A stretch of DNA of 64,000 bases from Micromonospora sp. NBC_00421. Lineage in GTDB: Bacteria > Actinomycetota > Actinomycetes > Mycobacteriales > Micromonosporaceae. Positions within the stretch are counted from its first letter, which is position 1. Each line of letters opens with the position of its first letter. Shown in pieces: positions 9,701 through 18,663 of the stretch. The DNA lies in assembly GCF_036017915.1 (NCBI RefSeq), contig NZ_CP107929.1:3414001-3478000 (forward strand), given 5' to 3'. The translations under genes were made by a program, and so were the position numbers. The notes beneath the pieces are model-generated. The model saw only the letters and a program-made list of their open reading frames with translations. It was not told where the DNA came from and made no database searches.

Positions 9701-10260
9701 AAGTAGTTCTCCTTACCGAAGATGTCCTGGTAGGTGGCGGCGACCCTGAGCGCCTCGTCGAACTGACCCAGCCGCAGCCGGGTCTGCACCGCGCCGGACG
9801 GGCAGCCGGTGGTGGCCATGATGCCCTCGGCGTGCTCGGCGATCAACTCCATGTCCATCCGGGGCCACTTGACGTAGTGCCCCTCCATGGACGCGCGGGA
9901 GTTGAGGGTGAACAGGTTCTTCAGGCCCTGTGCGTTGCGCGCCCACATGGTCTTGTGGGTGATCGCGCCGTTACCGGAGATGTCGTCGCTCTTCTGCTCC
10001 GGCCGGCCCCACTTGACCCGCGCCTTGTGATAGCGCGACTCCGGCGCCACGTACGCCTCGACGCCGAGGATGGGGGTGATCCCGACGGCCATGGCCTGCT
10101 TGTAGAAGTCGTTCGCGCCGTGCATGTTGCCGTGGTCCGTGATCGCCACCGCCGGCATCCCCAGCCGGTTGGCCTCGGCGAAGAGGTCCTTCAGCCGGGC
10201 CGCCCCGTCGAGCATCGAGTACTCGGTGTGCACGTGCAGATGCGCGAACGAATCACCCAT
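6727..10260 (-). CDS. dnaE1: DNA polymerase III subunit alpha (replicative polymerase)
   Basis: This 1177-aa protein is close to the length of actinobacterial DnaE1. It begins [19 protein letters not shown], the PHP domain with its metal-binding histidines, which favours ATG 10260 over an upstream start that would add 55 unconserved residues. The polymerase active-site aspartates are in [14 protein letters not shown], followed by the palm/fingers signature [19 protein letters not shown]. After these come the tandem HhH region and the OB fold near the C-terminus ([19 protein letters not shown], then the strand [10 protein letters not shown]). It is the essential catalytic subunit of the chromosomal replicase. 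In this lineage proofreading is attributed to the PHP domain. Confidence 0.97.
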   Translation of the reverse strand: MGDSFAHLHVHTEYSMLDGAARLKDLFAEANRLGMPAVAITDHGNMHGANDFYKQAMAVGITPILGVEAYVAPESRYHKARVKWGRPEQKSDDISGNGAITHKTMWARNAQGLKNLFTLNSRASMEGHYVKWPRMDMELIAEHAEGIMATTGCPSGAVQTRLRLGQFDEALRVAATYQDIFGKENYFLEIMDHGLSIEQRVREDLITIARKLDIPPVVTNDSHYTHEAQAEAHDVLLCVQTGSNVADPNRFRFEGGGYFVKSADQMRAVDSSEFWQQGCRNTLLVAEKVDPSGMFEFHNLMPRFPVPDGETEESWFRKETFKGLARRYPGGIPEGHLVQAEYELGVINQMGFPSYFLVVADFIQWAKNQGIAVGPGRGSAAGSLVAYALGITDLDPIPHGLIFERFLNPERVSMPDVDIDFDERRRGEVIKYVTDKWGEDKVAQIATFGTIKAKAAIKDSARVLGFPYAVGDRITKAMPPAVMGKDIPLTGIFDPKHPRYAEAGEIRGLYESDPDVRKVIDTAKGIEGLIRQTGVHAAGVIMSAEPIIEHIPLTRRDADGAIITQFDYPTCESLGLLKMDFLGLRNLTIIDDAVKNIQLNHGRELDLLGLPLDDKPAYELLARGDTLGVFQLDGGPMRSLLRLMKPDNFEDISAVLALYRPGPMGVDSHTNYALRKNNLQEITPIHPELEEPLREILAPTHGLIVYQEQVQRAAQILAGYTLGQADLLRRAMGKKKKEILDKEFIPFRDGCRERGYSDAAIQAVWDVLVPFAGYAFNKAHSAAYGLVSYWTAYLKAHYPAEYMAALLTSVGDDKDKMALYLSECRRMRIQVLPPDVNTSAGPFTPVGQDIRFGLAAVRNVGANVVAAIMRCRDEKGEYADFYDFLSKVDAVVCNKKTIESLIKAGAFDSLGHTRKGLLTVHADAIDAFADVKRKEAVGQYDLFGAGFGDTDAGGSTTAMPVIGDAEWDKRDKLAFEREMLGLYVSDHPLFGLEHVLGAAADTTIAALSEEGTVPDGAVVTLAGILSGVQRRVTKQGRAWASAALEDLAGGVETLFFPNTYEVIGQYIAEDAIVVVKGRVDRRDDTPRIMAMDMSMPDVSSTPGSKPVTLTIPVHRCTPPLVERLKETLVLHPGDTEVHVKLLNGGKVTTLRLGPFRVAATTALMGDLKSVLGPANVS

Positions 10261-10502
10261 GCGTGACGCCCCCCGGCGGTGTGGATCAAGCCAGCTGTCG
10301 AGTCGACCGGCCCACCCTACCGGCCGGTCCTGCGCCCTCGAAGCTGCCGCACCGGGTCGGTCCCGGCTGGTGCGACAGGGCCCGTCGGCGTCCGCACCGG
10401 GCCCGGGCCCGGCCGACGCGGACACCAGCCGGGACCACGCGGTGGACGCCTGGTGGACGCCGGTCAGGGCCGCACCGACCTGCCCAGCGTCCGGGGGCGG
10501 GG
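10261..10502. other. Spacer upstream of dnaE
   Basis: There are no convincing start codons with ribosome-binding sites here on either strand. It must hold the dnaE promoter, but I cannot assign -35/-10 boxes with confidence. The plus-strand frame leading into the disrupted gene at 10503 is open through this stretch without a plausible protein sequence. Confidence 0.4.
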
Positions 10503-10912
10503 CCGTTCCGGATCGGGGCGTCGCTGAGCCGGCTCACCTCGGCCGGTCTGATCGACTGGACGGCCGTCGGGTGCGACGGTGTGGTCCAGGCCGGGGTCAC
10601 CGGTGAGTGGGCCGGGGTGATCCTGGTGGCCTTCCGGGACGGCCGGCTGGTCGAGGTGGGTACCGCCACCGCCCCGCCCCGTTCACCGGCCGGGCGGCGG
10701 TGGGCATGTCCTTCGCCGAGTTGGCGCAGGTCCACGGCCCGCGGGGCGCCCTGATCCACAACGACGCCGGGGACGCCACGGTGTACCTGGTGCGGTTCGG
10801 CAACCGGGTCGGGCTGTTCACCGGACACCCGATCCGGCCGGGCGTCGGCTACTTCCAGGTCGGGCTGGCCGACCACGTCGAGCGGGCCTTCCGGCAGGGC
10901 CGCTCCTGCTGA
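10503..10912 (+). pseudogene. Small gene of unknown function broken by a one-base frameshift
   Basis: One frame (from about 10503) reads a protein-like stretch ending DGRLVEVGTATAP at about 10675. The next frame continues coherently from FTGRAAVGMSFAELAQVHG (about 10682) to the stop at 10912. The switch falls in the C-rich tract GCCCCGCCCCG, where one base appears to be missing. No good start codon is visible at the 5' end, so it may also be truncated. A strong hairpin follows the stop by 14 bp, which suggests the unit was, or is, transcribed. Sequencing error or programmed slippage are alternatives. The product is not recognised. Confidence 0.55.
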
Positions 10913-10925
10913 CACCCGTACGGGG

Positions 10926-10955
10926 CCGGGGCGTCGAGGGTTCCCGACGCCCCGG
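10926..10955 (+). terminator. Hairpin terminator after the frameshifted gene
   Basis: An 11-bp perfect GC-rich stem (CCGGGGCGTCG with CGACGCCCCGG) encloses an 8-base loop. It begins 14 bp after the stop at 10912. There is no U tract, as usual in these genomes. Confidence 0.7.
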
Positions 10956-10997
10956 CTCGCATGGTGGCATCTCCCACATTGCTGTATGGCTCGACAT

Positions 10998-11016
10998 TAG
11001 TGTGTGACACACACTA
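10998..11016. promoter_or_regulatory. 19-bp perfect palindrome, candidate PadR autoregulatory operator
   Basis: TAGTGTGTGACACACACTA is a perfect palindrome around a central A, ending 11 bp before the ATG of the PadR gene. PadR repressors bind palindromes at their own promoters, so this is a probable self-operator, and binding this close to the start would block transcription or initiation. It stands out because the surrounding DNA is far more GC-rich. Confidence 0.7.
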
Positions 11017-11027
11017 TCGTGTGAAGC

Positions 11028-11369
11028 ATGGTTAGGGACGAGATCCTGCGGACCCATCTCCAGGAGCTGCGGCGCGGGACGGTGGTGGTGGCCAGCCTGC
11101 TGGCCCTGCGCCAGCCCGGCTACGGCTACGCGCTGCTGCAACGCCTCACCGGGCACGGCTTCCCGGTCGACGCCAACACCCTCTATCCCCTGCTCCGACG
11201 GCTGGAGGAGCAGGAGCTGCTGACCAGCGAGTGGAACACCGAGGAGAGCCGGCCGCGCAAGTTCTACCGCACCAGCGCCGACGGGGAGACGGTCCTGGCC
11301 CGCCTGCTCGACGACCTCACCGCCGTACAGACCTCCGTGACCGGGCTGATCGAAGGAGCCGACCGATGA
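11028..11369 (+). CDS. PadR family transcriptional regulator
   Basis: This 113-aa single-domain PadR protein has the winged helix GYGYALLQRL, then FPVDANTLYPLLRRLEEQ (recognition helix) and a wing ending RPRKFYRTSADG, followed by a short C-terminal dimerisation helix (PadR subfamily 2 size). Its stop overlaps the start of the next gene (ATGA at 11366-11369), so the two are translationally coupled. PadR/HAAS-membrane pairs are common in Gram-positives and typically respond to envelope or drug stress. A perfect palindrome lies immediately upstream. Confidence 0.92.
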   Translation: MVRDEILRTHLQELRRGTVVVASLLALRQPGYGYALLQRLTGHGFPVDANTLYPLLRRLEEQELLTSEWNTEESRPRKFYRTSADGETVLARLLDDLTAVQTSVTGLIEGADR

Positions 11370-12328
11370 GCACCCTGACCGACCGCTACCTCGCGGCCAC
11401 CCTGCGGGCGGTGCCGGCCCCCCGACGCGAGGAGATCGCCACCGAGCTGCGGGCCGCCATCGCGGACATGATCGACGACCGGGTCGGCGGCGGGCAGGAC
11501 ACCACCACCGCCGAACGTGAGGTGCTCACCGAACTGGGCCACCCCGAGCGGCTGGCCGCCCGCTACGCCGACCGCCGGCTCCAGCTCATCGGCCCCGCCT
11601 ACTACCTGGTCTGGCAGCAACTGCTCCGCCGACTGCTGACCGTCATCCCCGGCACGGTCGGCGTGATCGTCGGGGTGGTCCAGGCGACCGTCGCCGACAA
11701 CCCGGGCGGGGCCATCGGCGCGGGCATCAGCGTCGCCTTCCAGACGGCCGTGCAGATCGCCTTCTGGGTGACCCTGAGCTTCGCGATCCTGGAACGCACC
11801 GACATCTCGCTGAAGCTGCCCGAGTGGACCGTCGACCAACTGCCCGAGATGCCGGCAAAGCGCGACATCCGGCTCCCCGACACCTGCGCCTCGATGGTGA
11901 CGATCCTGCTCACCCTGACCTTCCTGGCCTGGCAGCACTTCCGCTCCTGGGTCCGGGGCACCGACGGCGAACGCATCCCGCTGCTCGACCCGGCGCTGTG
12001 GACGTCCTGGCTGCCGGTGCTGGCCGCCGTCCTGGTGGCCGGTCTGGCGCTGGAACTGGTCAAGTACCGCACCGGTCGGTGGACCTGGCCCCTGGTCGCG
12101 GTCAACGCCCTGCTCGACCTGGCCTTCGCCGGGCCGCTGATCTGGCTGGTGCTCACCGACCGGCTGCTCAACCCGGACCTGGTCGCCCGGTTCGCCTGGC
12201 TGCGCGACGGTGCCGGCCTCGACGCCACCACCCGGGTCACGGTCGTGGTGATCGTGGCGATCACGCTCTGGGATGTCGTGGAGAGCGCGGTGAAGGCGCG
12301 TCGATCCGGCGCGCGGACCGCCATCTGA
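11366..12328 (+). CDS. HAAS-domain (permease-prefix-like) multi-pass membrane protein
   Basis: This 320-aa protein starts in the ATGA overlap with padR. Residues 1-70 form the cytoplasmic HAAS-like domain (DRYLAATLRAVP, EEIATELRAAIADMID, then LTELGHPERLAARYADR). About six hydrophobic helices follow, with a polar loop around residues 140-170. HAAS proteins usually pair with a PadR regulator, as here, and are thought to link a membrane signal to the regulator. The specific ligand is unknown. Confidence 0.8.
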   Translation: MSTLTDRYLAATLRAVPAPRREEIATELRAAIADMIDDRVGGGQDTTTAEREVLTELGHPERLAARYADRRLQLIGPAYYLVWQQLLRRLLTVIPGTVGVIVGVVQATVADNPGGAIGAGISVAFQTAVQIAFWVTLSFAILERTDISLKLPEWTVDQLPEMPAKRDIRLPDTCASMVTILLTLTFLAWQHFRSWVRGTDGERIPLLDPALWTSWLPVLAAVLVAGLALELVKYRTGRWTWPLVAVNALLDLAFAGPLIWLVLTDRLLNPDLVARFAWLRDGAGLDATTRVTVVVIVAITLWDVVESAVKARRSGARTAI

Positions 12329-12426
12329 AGTCCCGGTCCCGGTCCGGCGCACACGGGGGCCGCCTGACCGGGACCGGTCACCTCGACGGCACGACGGTGC
12401 CGGACCAGACCGCACCACACAGGAGC

Positions 12427-12457
12427 TCCCGCCGGACGGCCAAGTCGCCCGGCGGGA
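12427..12457 (-). terminator. Hairpin terminator of yebC
   Basis: The stem TCCCGCCGG/CCGGCGGGA (9 bp, 13-base loop) lies 22 bp past the yebC stop on the minus strand. It may also serve the plus-strand gene ending at 12328. Confidence 0.6.
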
Positions 12458-12478
12458 ACCGGTGCACCGGCCCGGTCG

Positions 12479-13231
12479 TCAGGCGTCCACCGCCGCAATG
12501 ACCTCGTCCGGGACGTCGAAGTTGGCGTAGACGTTCTGCACGTCGTCGCAGTCCTCCAGCACGTCGATCAGCTTGAAGATCTTGCGGGCGCCGTCCTCGT
12601 CCAGCGGCACGTTGACGCTGGGGATCAGGGCGGACTCGGCCGACTCGTACTCGATCCCGGCCTCCTGCAGGGCGGTACGCACACCGATCAGGTCGGTCGG
12701 CTCGGAGACCACCTCGTAGGCCTCGCCGAGGTCGTTGACCTCCTCGGCGCCGGCGTCGAGGACCGCCATCATCACGTCGTCCTCGGTGGTGTCGGCCTTG
12801 GGGACGATCACCACGCCCTTGCGGGAGAACATGTACGACACCGAACCGGCGTCGGCGAGCGAGCCACCGTTGCGGGTCAACGCCGTGCGCACCTCGGTCG
12901 CGGCCCGGTTGCGGTTGTCGGTCAGGCACTCGATCAGCATCGCCACGCCGCTGGGGCCGTAACCCTCGTACATGATGGTCTGCCAGTCGGCGCCGCCGGC
13001 CTCCAGGCCCGAGCCGCGCTTGACCGCGCGGTCGATGTTGTCGTTCGGGACCGAGCTCTTCTTGGCCTTCTGGATGGCGTCGTAGAGGGTCGGGTTGCCG
13101 GCCGGGTCACCGCCGCCGGTCCGCGCCGCGACCTCGACGTTCTTGATCAGCTTGGCGAACATCTTGCCGCGCTTGGCGTCGATGACGGCCTTCTTGTGCT
13201 TGGTGGTCGCCCATTTAGAGTGGCCGGACAT
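12479..13231 (-). CDS. yebC: YebC/PmpR family DNA-binding regulator / translation factor
   Basis: This 250-aa protein begins [22 protein letters not shown], the invariant YebC N-terminus, and contains the family blocks [34 protein letters not shown] and GSVSYMF. In several bacteria it represses quorum-sensing or secretion genes. Recent work on the family also links it to relief of ribosome stalling at prolines. It closes the pdxS-pdxT-yebC run, the position it has in mycobacteria, where ruvCAB follows; here the next genes leftwards are unrelated plus-strand genes. Confidence 0.96.
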   Translation of the reverse strand: MSGHSKWATTKHKKAVIDAKRGKMFAKLIKNVEVAARTGGGDPAGNPTLYDAIQKAKKSSVPNDNIDRAVKRGSGLEAGGADWQTIMYEGYGPSGVAMLIECLTDNRNRAATEVRTALTRNGGSLADAGSVSYMFSRKGVVIVPKADTTEDDVMMAVLDAGAEEVNDLGEAYEVVSEPTDLIGVRTALQEAGIEYESAESALIPSVNVPLDEDGARKIFKLIDVLEDCDDVQNVYANFDVPDEVIAAVDA

Positions 13232-13410
13232 CTCGTACCTCCGTCTGTTGACTCACGCCTCGCGTCGGCTGGCCGCGCCGACTCCAGGCCAGGACCGGCC
13301 GCACTGGAGGGCTGCGACGGGCGGTGCCCGCGCCGAACCGCGGCAATCCTACCGAGAGCACCCGCCCCGCCGTCACACCCGGCACGTCAGCAGCACGAAC
13401 CGCCCGCGAA

Positions 13411-14022
13411 TCAACGGCCCTCGGTGGCCCGGACCAGGTCGGCGAAGTAGCGGTGCAGGCGCAGGTCGCCGGTCAGCTCCGGGTGGAAGGAGGTCGCCAG
13501 CAGGTTGCCCCGGCGGACGGCGACGATCCGGTCGACGGCCGGGCCACCGGTGATCCGGCCCAGCACCTCGACGCCGTCGCCGACCCGCTCGACCCAGGGG
13601 GCACGGATGAAGACCGCATGGAAGGGGCCGCCGTCGACCCCGGTGATCTCCACCGGGGCCTCGAACGAGTCGACCTGGCGGCCGAACGCGTTGCGCCGCA
13701 CGGTCATCGCGATGCCGGCGAAGCCCCGCTGGTCGGGGCGGCCGTCAAGCACCTGGGTGGCCAGCATGATCATGCCGGCGCAGGACCCGTAGACCGGCAT
13801 CCCGTCGGCGATCCGCTTGTCGATCGGCCCGCGCAGCGCGAAGATGTCCACCAGCTTGCTCATCGTGGTGGACTCCCCGCCGGGGACGACCAGCCCGTCG
13901 ACCGCGTCCAACTCGGCCGGGCGGCGCACCGGACGGGCGTCCGCGCCGACCCCGGCCAGGGCGGTGACGTGCTCGCGGACGTCCCCCTGGAGCGCGAGCA
14001 CCCCGATCACCGGTCCGCCCAC
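13411..14022 (-). CDS. pdxT: Pyridoxal 5'-phosphate synthase glutaminase subunit
   Basis: The class I glutaminase core has the nucleophile region [14 protein letters not shown], the catalytic cysteine in [11 protein letters not shown] and the histidine/glutamate pair in [14 protein letters not shown] chose GTG 14022 because it follows GGAGGAGG at normal spacing and leads into [14 protein letters not shown] 14055 would add eleven unconserved residues. Length is about 203 aa. PdxT supplies ammonia from glutamine to PdxS, 43 bp upstream on the same strand, for PLP synthesis. Confidence 0.93.
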   Translation of the reverse strand: MGGPVIGVLALQGDVREHVTALAGVGADARPVRRPAELDAVDGLVVPGGESTTMSKLVDIFALRGPIDKRIADGMPVYGSCAGMIMLATQVLDGRPDQRGFAGIAMTVRRNAFGRQVDSFEAPVEITGVDGGPFHAVFIRAPWVERVGDGVEVLGRITGGPAVDRIVAVRRGNLLATSFHPELTGDLRLHRYFADLVRATEGR

Positions 14023-14065
14023 GACCCCTCCTCCCGTCCCCGAGGGAACGACCACCGCGCCCGGG

Positions 14066-14983
14066 TCACCAACCGCGCTCGGCCAGCCGGTGCGGCTGGG
14101 GGATCTCGTCGACGTTGATGCCGACCATAGCCTCGCCCAGGCCCCGGGACACCTTGGCCAGCACGTCCGGGTCGTCGTGGAAGGTGGTGGCCTTGACGAT
14201 CGCGGCGGCCCGCTGGGCCGGGTTGCCGGACTTGAAGATGCCGGAGCCGACGAAGACCCCCTCCGCGCCGAGCTGCATCATCATCGCGGCGTCGGCAGGG
14301 GTGGCGATGCCCCCGGCGGTGAACAGCACCACCGGCAGCTTGCCCGTCTCGGCGACCTCCTTGACCAGGTCGTACGGGGCCTGCAACTCCTTGGCCGCGA
14401 CGAACAGCTCGTCGGCCGGCAGGGAGCTGAGCCGGGCGATCTCCTGACGGATCCTGCGCATGTGCATGGTGGCGTTGGAGACGTCGCCGGTGCCCGCCTC
14501 CCCCTTGGAGCGGATCATGGCGGCGCCCTCGGTGATCCGGCGCAACGCCTCACCCAGGTTGGTCGCGCCGCACACGAAGGGGACGGTGAACGCCCACTTG
14601 TCGATGTGGTTGGCGTAGTCGGCCGGGGTCAGCACCTCGGACTCGTCGACGTAGTCGACGCCGAGCGACTGGAGCACCTGCGCCTCGACGAAGTGCCCGA
14701 TCCGGGCCTTGGCCATCACCGGGATGGAGACCGCCTCGATGATGCCGTCGATCATGTCCGGATCGCTCATCCGGGACACGCCGCCCTGGGCGCGGATGTC
14801 GGCCGGCACCCGTTCCAGCGCCATCACGGCGACCGCGCCGGCGTCCTCGGCGATCCGGGCCTGCTCGGCGGTGACCACATCCATGATCACACCGCCCTTG
14901 AGCATCTCGGCCATGCCGCGCTTCACACGGGCGGTGCCCATCACCTGGTCGGCACCGGTGTTCGGGGAGGTCGCTTCGGGCAT
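14066..14983 (-). CDS. pdxS: Pyridoxal 5'-phosphate synthase lyase subunit
   Basis: This 305-aa PdxS/SNZ protein has the N-terminal [17 protein letters not shown] and [18 protein letters not shown] with its active-site residues. The second catalytic lysine is in [12 protein letters not shown], and the phosphate-binding [16 protein letters not shown] and [17 protein letters not shown] are also present. It condenses ribose 5-phosphate, glyceraldehyde 3-phosphate and ammonia into PLP as a dodecamer with PdxT. It starts behind GAGGAGTGATGGACC. Genes for the PIM pathway lie upstream on the same strand, with one small membrane gene between. Confidence 0.98.
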   Translation of the reverse strand: MPEATSPNTGADQVMGTARVKRGMAEMLKGGVIMDVVTAEQARIAEDAGAVAVMALERVPADIRAQGGVSRMSDPDMIDGIIEAVSIPVMAKARIGHFVEAQVLQSLGVDYVDESEVLTPADYANHIDKWAFTVPFVCGATNLGEALRRITEGAAMIRSKGEAGTGDVSNATMHMRRIRQEIARLSSLPADELFVAAKELQAPYDLVKEVAETGKLPVVLFTAGGIATPADAAMMMQLGAEGVFVGSGIFKSGNPAQRAAAIVKATTFHDDPDVLAKVSRGLGEAMVGINVDEIPQPHRLAERGW

Positions 14984-15120
14984 GGTCCATCACTCCTCGG
15001 ACGTGCTCGGGGGCTGGCTCCGGCTGATGCTACGACCCCTCGGACGCCGCTCCGACAGCCAATCGGCCCCACGGTGGCCTGCCCTGTGGCCCCCGTCACC
15101 CCGACCCGCACCGCCGCTCC

Positions 15121-15150
15121 GCGCGGAGCCGCACCGCGCGGAGCCGCACC
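15121..15150. repeat. 15-bp tandem duplication downstream of a gene end
   Basis: GCGCGGAGCCGCACC occurs twice in direct succession, 12 bp past the stop of the small membrane-protein gene. A self-complementary GCTCCGCGCGGAGC overlaps its start (15116-15129) and could act as a terminator hairpin. Confidence 0.7.
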
Positions 15151-15162
15151 GCAAGCCGTGGG

Positions 15163-15666
15163 TCAGCCCGTCGGGACGTCGGCGGGCAGGGCCAGGGTGG
15201 GATCGTCGATGTCGAAGTAGCGCGGCCACGGATGACGGCCGCCCATCCGGCACAGCCGCACCAGCGGCCGGCTCCGCGCGGCGCGGGCGTCCCGCACCAG
15301 GTCGGTGTGCACCTGCCGGGACAGGGCCAACCGCCGGCTCGCCGCGATCACCGCCTCGCAGGTGGGATCGGCCGGGTCCAGCCGGACCGACCGCAGTTGC
15401 CGGGTGAGATCGTTCTCGGCCGCCTCCCGGTCCTCGGGAACGGCGTCCAGGGCGATCCGGGCCGCCGCGTACAGCTCCACGCCGTACCGCCTCTCGGCCA
15501 GCACCGCGGCGGCGGCGGCCCGACGCAGCAGGTGGGCGTCGAGCGCCCGGGCCGCCGACTCCGCCCGGGTCTGCAGCCGCTCGACCCGACCGGCCGTCCA
15601 GACCAGGTAGACCCCGGTCAGGGCGACGGCGACCGCGGCGGCCAGCATCGCCCACAGGTGCGGCAT
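15163..15666 (-). CDS. Small membrane-anchored protein of unknown function
   Basis: A single hydrophobic helix (MLAAAVAVALTGVYLVWTAG) at the N-terminus is followed by a charged, mainly helical ~140-residue domain rich in Arg/Ala with an RYFDIDDPTLALP C-terminus. It follows pimA directly. A GTG at 15675 overlaps the pimA stop (GTGA), while ATG 15666 has a GGGGTG before it; I list the ATG. Its position at the end of the PIM operon suggests an envelope role, but I recognise no family. Confidence 0.75.
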   Translation of the reverse strand: MPHLWAMLAAAVAVALTGVYLVWTAGRVERLQTRAESAARALDAHLLRRAAAAAVLAERRYGVELYAAARIALDAVPEDREAAENDLTRQLRSVRLDPADPTCEAVIAASRRLALSRQVHTDLVRDARAARSRPLVRLCRMGGRHPWPRYFDIDDPTLALPADVPTG

Positions 15667-15671
15667 CGTGG

Positions 15672-16841
15672 TCACCCCGGACCACCCAGCCCCGTCCACT
15701 CCTGGTCGATGACCCGCCCGTCGGTGGCCTCGATGGCCGCCGCGTAGACCTCCACCACCCGGCGGGCCACCACCGGCCAGTCGTAGTGGGCCACCACCTG
15801 CTCGCCGCAGGCGGACAACGCGCGGCGCTGCGCCGGGTCGTCGAGCAGCTCCGCCAGGGCGGCTTGCAGGGCGGTCGGGTCACCGGTCGGGAAGAGCCGG
15901 CCGGCCCGTCCGCCGTCGAGCACCCGGCGGAACGCGTCCAGGTCGCTGGCGACCACTGTCGCCCCGGCCGCCAATGCCTCGGTGAGGATCATGCCGAACG
16001 ACTCGCCGCCGGTGTTCGGGGCGACGTAGAGGTCGACGCTGCGCAGCATCCGGGCCTTGTCGACCTCGGAGACCAGGCCGAGGAAGGTCACCCGGTCGCG
16101 CAGCTCGACCGGGAACCGCCCGAACAGGTCGTCCGGGTCGCCCGGCCCGGCCACCAGCAGGCGCAACCCGGGCCGGTGCGGGGCCAGCGCGACGAAGGCG
16201 TCCCGCAGGATCGGGAAGCCCTTGCGGGCCTCGGTGAACCGGCCGAGGAAGCCCAGCGTCCCACCGCTGCCGGTGGTGCACTCCCCCGGCCAGCCGGGCA
16301 GCGGCTCGACCCCGGCGAACTTCGCCACCGCGACCCCGTTGGGGATCTCCACCGCCCCGCCGTCCAGGTGCTCGACCTGCACCTTACGGGCCAACGCGCT
16401 GACCGCGATCCGGGCGGTGATCCGCTCCAGCAGGATCTGGAGGACACCCTGCGCGGCGGCCAGCATCCGGGACCGGGTCAGCGCGGTGTGGAAGGTGGCC
16501 ACCACCGGACCCCGGGCCGACAGCACCGCCATCATCGACAGGCTCGGGATCAGCGGCTCGTGCACGTGCAGCACGTCGAAGTCGCCCCGGGTGATCCAGC
16601 GCCGCACCCGGGTCGTGTAGAAGGGCCCGAAGGCGATCCGGGCCACCGAACCGTTGTACGGCAGCGGCACCGTCCGGCCGGCGGCGACCACGTACGGCGG
16701 CAGTGTCGACTCCTCGTCGGCGGGGGCCAGCACGCTCACCTCGTGCCCCAGCCCGAGCAACGCCTCGGCCAGGTCCATGACGTGGTTCTGGACCCCGCCC
16801 GGGACGTCGAAGGAGTACGGGCACACGATGCCGATCCGCAC
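15672..16841 (-). CDS. pimA: Phosphatidylinositol alpha-mannosyltransferase (GT4)
   Basis: This 389-aa protein begins at GTG 16841 behind GAGGGAGGGGG, giving MRIGIVCPYSFDVPGGVQNHV, the GT4 acceptor-side N-terminus. The donor side shows LGFLGRFTEARKGFPIL and the EX7E motif in NTGGESFGMILTEALAAG. It is expected to transfer mannose from GDP-mannose to phosphatidylinositol, the first committed step of PIM synthesis at the inner leaflet. The 14-bp distance to the acyltransferase gene upstream and the pgsA gene before that make a complete PI-to-PIM operon, as in Mycobacterium tuberculosis. Confidence 0.93.
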   Translation of the reverse strand: MRIGIVCPYSFDVPGGVQNHVMDLAEALLGLGHEVSVLAPADEESTLPPYVVAAGRTVPLPYNGSVARIAFGPFYTTRVRRWITRGDFDVLHVHEPLIPSLSMMAVLSARGPVVATFHTALTRSRMLAAAQGVLQILLERITARIAVSALARKVQVEHLDGGAVEIPNGVAVAKFAGVEPLPGWPGECTTGSGGTLGFLGRFTEARKGFPILRDAFVALAPHRPGLRLLVAGPGDPDDLFGRFPVELRDRVTFLGLVSEVDKARMLRSVDLYVAPNTGGESFGMILTEALAAGATVVASDLDAFRRVLDGGRAGRLFPTGDPTALQAALAELLDDPAQRRALSACGEQVVAHYDWPVVARRVVEVYAAAIEATDGRVIDQEWTGLGGPG

Positions 16842-16855
16842 TGGCGCCCCCTCCC

Positions 16856-17797
16856 TCAGACCGCACCGGCGCTGGCCGGAGGCGGCGGCGCGGTGGACCC
16901 GCCGTCGGTGGAGCCCCGCTGGTCCAGCCACATCCGCTGCAACATGTGCCAGTCTTGCGGATGACGGGCGATGCCGGCCGCCAGACAGTCGGCGATCCGC
17001 TGGGTGAGCACCCGGACCCGCTCGTCCAACGGTGCGCTGTCCGGCTCGGGCACCGTCAACGGGCCCTCCAACTGCGCGCGCGGCATCTCCGGTTCGTACC
17101 ACAGCGACGCCACATAGAGCGGGGCACCGGTGCGGATGGCCAGCAGGGCGGGCCCGGCCGGCATCCGGGTCCGGCCGCCGAAGAAGTCCACCTCGATGCC
17201 CCGGGCGGACAGGTCCCGGTCGGCCAGCAGCGGCACCACCGTGCCGGCACGCAGCCGGTCCACAAGCACGTCGAAGGTGGGCCGGGCACCACCGTGGGTC
17301 GGCAGGATCTCCATGCCGAGGCCCTGGCGGAAGGCGAGGAACCGCTCGTAGACGCCCTCCGGCTTGAGTCGTTCGGCGACCGTGGTGATCGGCAGGCCAC
17401 TGGCCGCCACCCAGGCACCGGCGGCGTCCCAGTTGCCGGCGTGCGGCAGCGCCACCACCGCGCCCCGGCCGGCCGCCACGTCGGCGACGAGCATCTCCGA
17501 CCCGCCCAGGTGGAACCCGTCGAGGATCTGCCGGCGGCTCAGCGAGGGCAGCCGGAACGCCTCCATCCAGTACCTGGCGTACGACCGCAGGCCGCGCCTG
17601 ACCAGCGCGTCCAGCTCCGCCTCGGGCAGCTCGGGGCCGACCACCCGGCGCAGGTTGGCGCGCAGTCGGGTGGCGCCCGTGCCGCCGGCGCGGTGGGCGC
17701 GGTCGGCGCCCGCCCGGAAGGCCGCGGCGACCACGGGCCGGGGCAACGCGCGGGCCAGCCGCCAGCCGGCGACGTAGCCGAGTTCGGTGAGGTTCAC
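16856..17797 (-). CDS. patA: Phosphatidylinositol mannoside acyltransferase (PatA-like, LpxL/HtrB family)
   Basis: This 313-aa protein has the acyltransferase H-X4-D motif as HAGNWD (about residue 121) and downstream blocks LPTHGGARPTFDVLVDRLR and LLADRDLSARGIEVDFFGG. In mycobacteria this family acylates the mannose added by PimA. Its start overlaps the pgsA stop (ATGA at 17794-17797) and pimA follows after 14 bp, so the three are one coupled unit. The Pro/Ala-rich tail is variable. Confidence 0.92.
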   Translation of the reverse strand: MNLTELGYVAGWRLARALPRPVVAAAFRAGADRAHRAGGTGATRLRANLRRVVGPELPEAELDALVRRGLRSYARYWMEAFRLPSLSRRQILDGFHLGGSEMLVADVAAGRGAVVALPHAGNWDAAGAWVAASGLPITTVAERLKPEGVYERFLAFRQGLGMEILPTHGGARPTFDVLVDRLRAGTVVPLLADRDLSARGIEVDFFGGRTRMPAGPALLAIRTGAPLYVASLWYEPEMPRAQLEGPLTVPEPDSAPLDERVRVLTQRIADCLAAGIARHPQDWHMLQRMWLDQRGSTDGGSTAPPPPASAGAV

Positions 17798-18414
17798 TCC
17801 CGGCCGACCAGTTGCGCCTGCCGGTACACGTGGGCCACCCGCTGCCCGACCGTGAAGATCGACACCGCGGCGAGCAGCCAGAGTGAGATCTCCAGGGCGG
17901 GCCCGACACCGAGGCCGGTCAGCAGGCCACCGACGCCGACTATCAGCAGTCGCTCGGTACGCTCGGCGACGCCCACGTTGCCGGTCATCCCCAGGCCCTC
18001 GGCGCGGGCCTTGACGTAGGAGACCAGCCCGCCGACGGCCAGGCAGATCAACGCGGCGGCCACCCCGGAGTGGTCACCCTCGGTGGCCAGCCAGTAGGCG
18101 ACCGCGCCGAAGACCGCGCTGTCGGCGACCCGGTCCATCGACGAGTCGAGGAACGCGCCGAACCGGGTCGAGCCGCCACTCATCCGGGCCATCGTCCCGT
18201 CGAGCATGTCGGTAAGCGCGAAGAACGTCACGATCAGCGCTCCGGCGACCAGTTGACCGCGGGCGCCGAAACCGAGCGCGCCGACGAGCACGCCGACGGT
18301 GCCGGTCACGGTGACCGCGTTGGGGGACACGCCGGCGCGGAGCAGACCGCGCGCGACCGGCTCCACGACGCGGGTCATCCCCGCGCGGGCCGTCACTTGG
18401 AAGATCTTCGCCAT
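17794..18414 (-). CDS. pgsA: Phosphatidylinositol-phosphate synthase (CDP-alcohol phosphatidyltransferase)
   Basis: This 206-aa multi-helix protein has the CDP-alcohol phosphatidyltransferase motif D-G-x2-A-R-x8-G-x3-D-x3-D, visible as DMLDGTMARMSGG followed by TRFGAFLDSSMDRVAD. It should make phosphatidylinositol phosphate from CDP-diacylglycerol and inositol phosphate, feeding PimA. I set the start at ATG 18414 (MAKIFQVTARAG); the longer frame upstream is not protein-like. Homologous to Rv2612c by position and motif. It is divergent from the EF-G-like gene across about 250 bp. Confidence 0.93.
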   Translation of the reverse strand: MAKIFQVTARAGMTRVVEPVARGLLRAGVSPNAVTVTGTVGVLVGALGFGARGQLVAGALIVTFFALTDMLDGTMARMSGGSTRFGAFLDSSMDRVADSAVFGAVAYWLATEGDHSGVAAALICLAVGGLVSYVKARAEGLGMTGNVGVAERTERLLIVGVGGLLTGLGVGPALEISLWLLAAVSIFTVGQRVAHVYRQAQLVGRE

Positions 18415-18663
18415 GGCGGTCCCACGATAACGGCAGGCAGCGGCGGGCGATACGGCCGGTCGTCCGACCCGCCCGACGAGGCCCGTGCCGGGTCCGTCGG
18501 CAGGTGTGGGAGCGCAGTGAAAGTGAGCCAGCTCACCACCTGGCCCATTGACCGCCCGCCGGTCGGCGGACCACCGGAGGATATCGCCGCGGCATCCGAC
18601 CGGGCCGCTTCCCGTCGCGTGCGGCGGTCGCCACCCACCACCGACTGAGGGAGGTGCGCCGCG

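Noticed and set aside
10261..10425. N-terminal extension of DnaE (55 extra residues)
   Set aside because: The extra sequence is Arg/Pro/Ser-rich and unlike any Dna[16 protein letters not shown] at 10260 is the family's true beginning.
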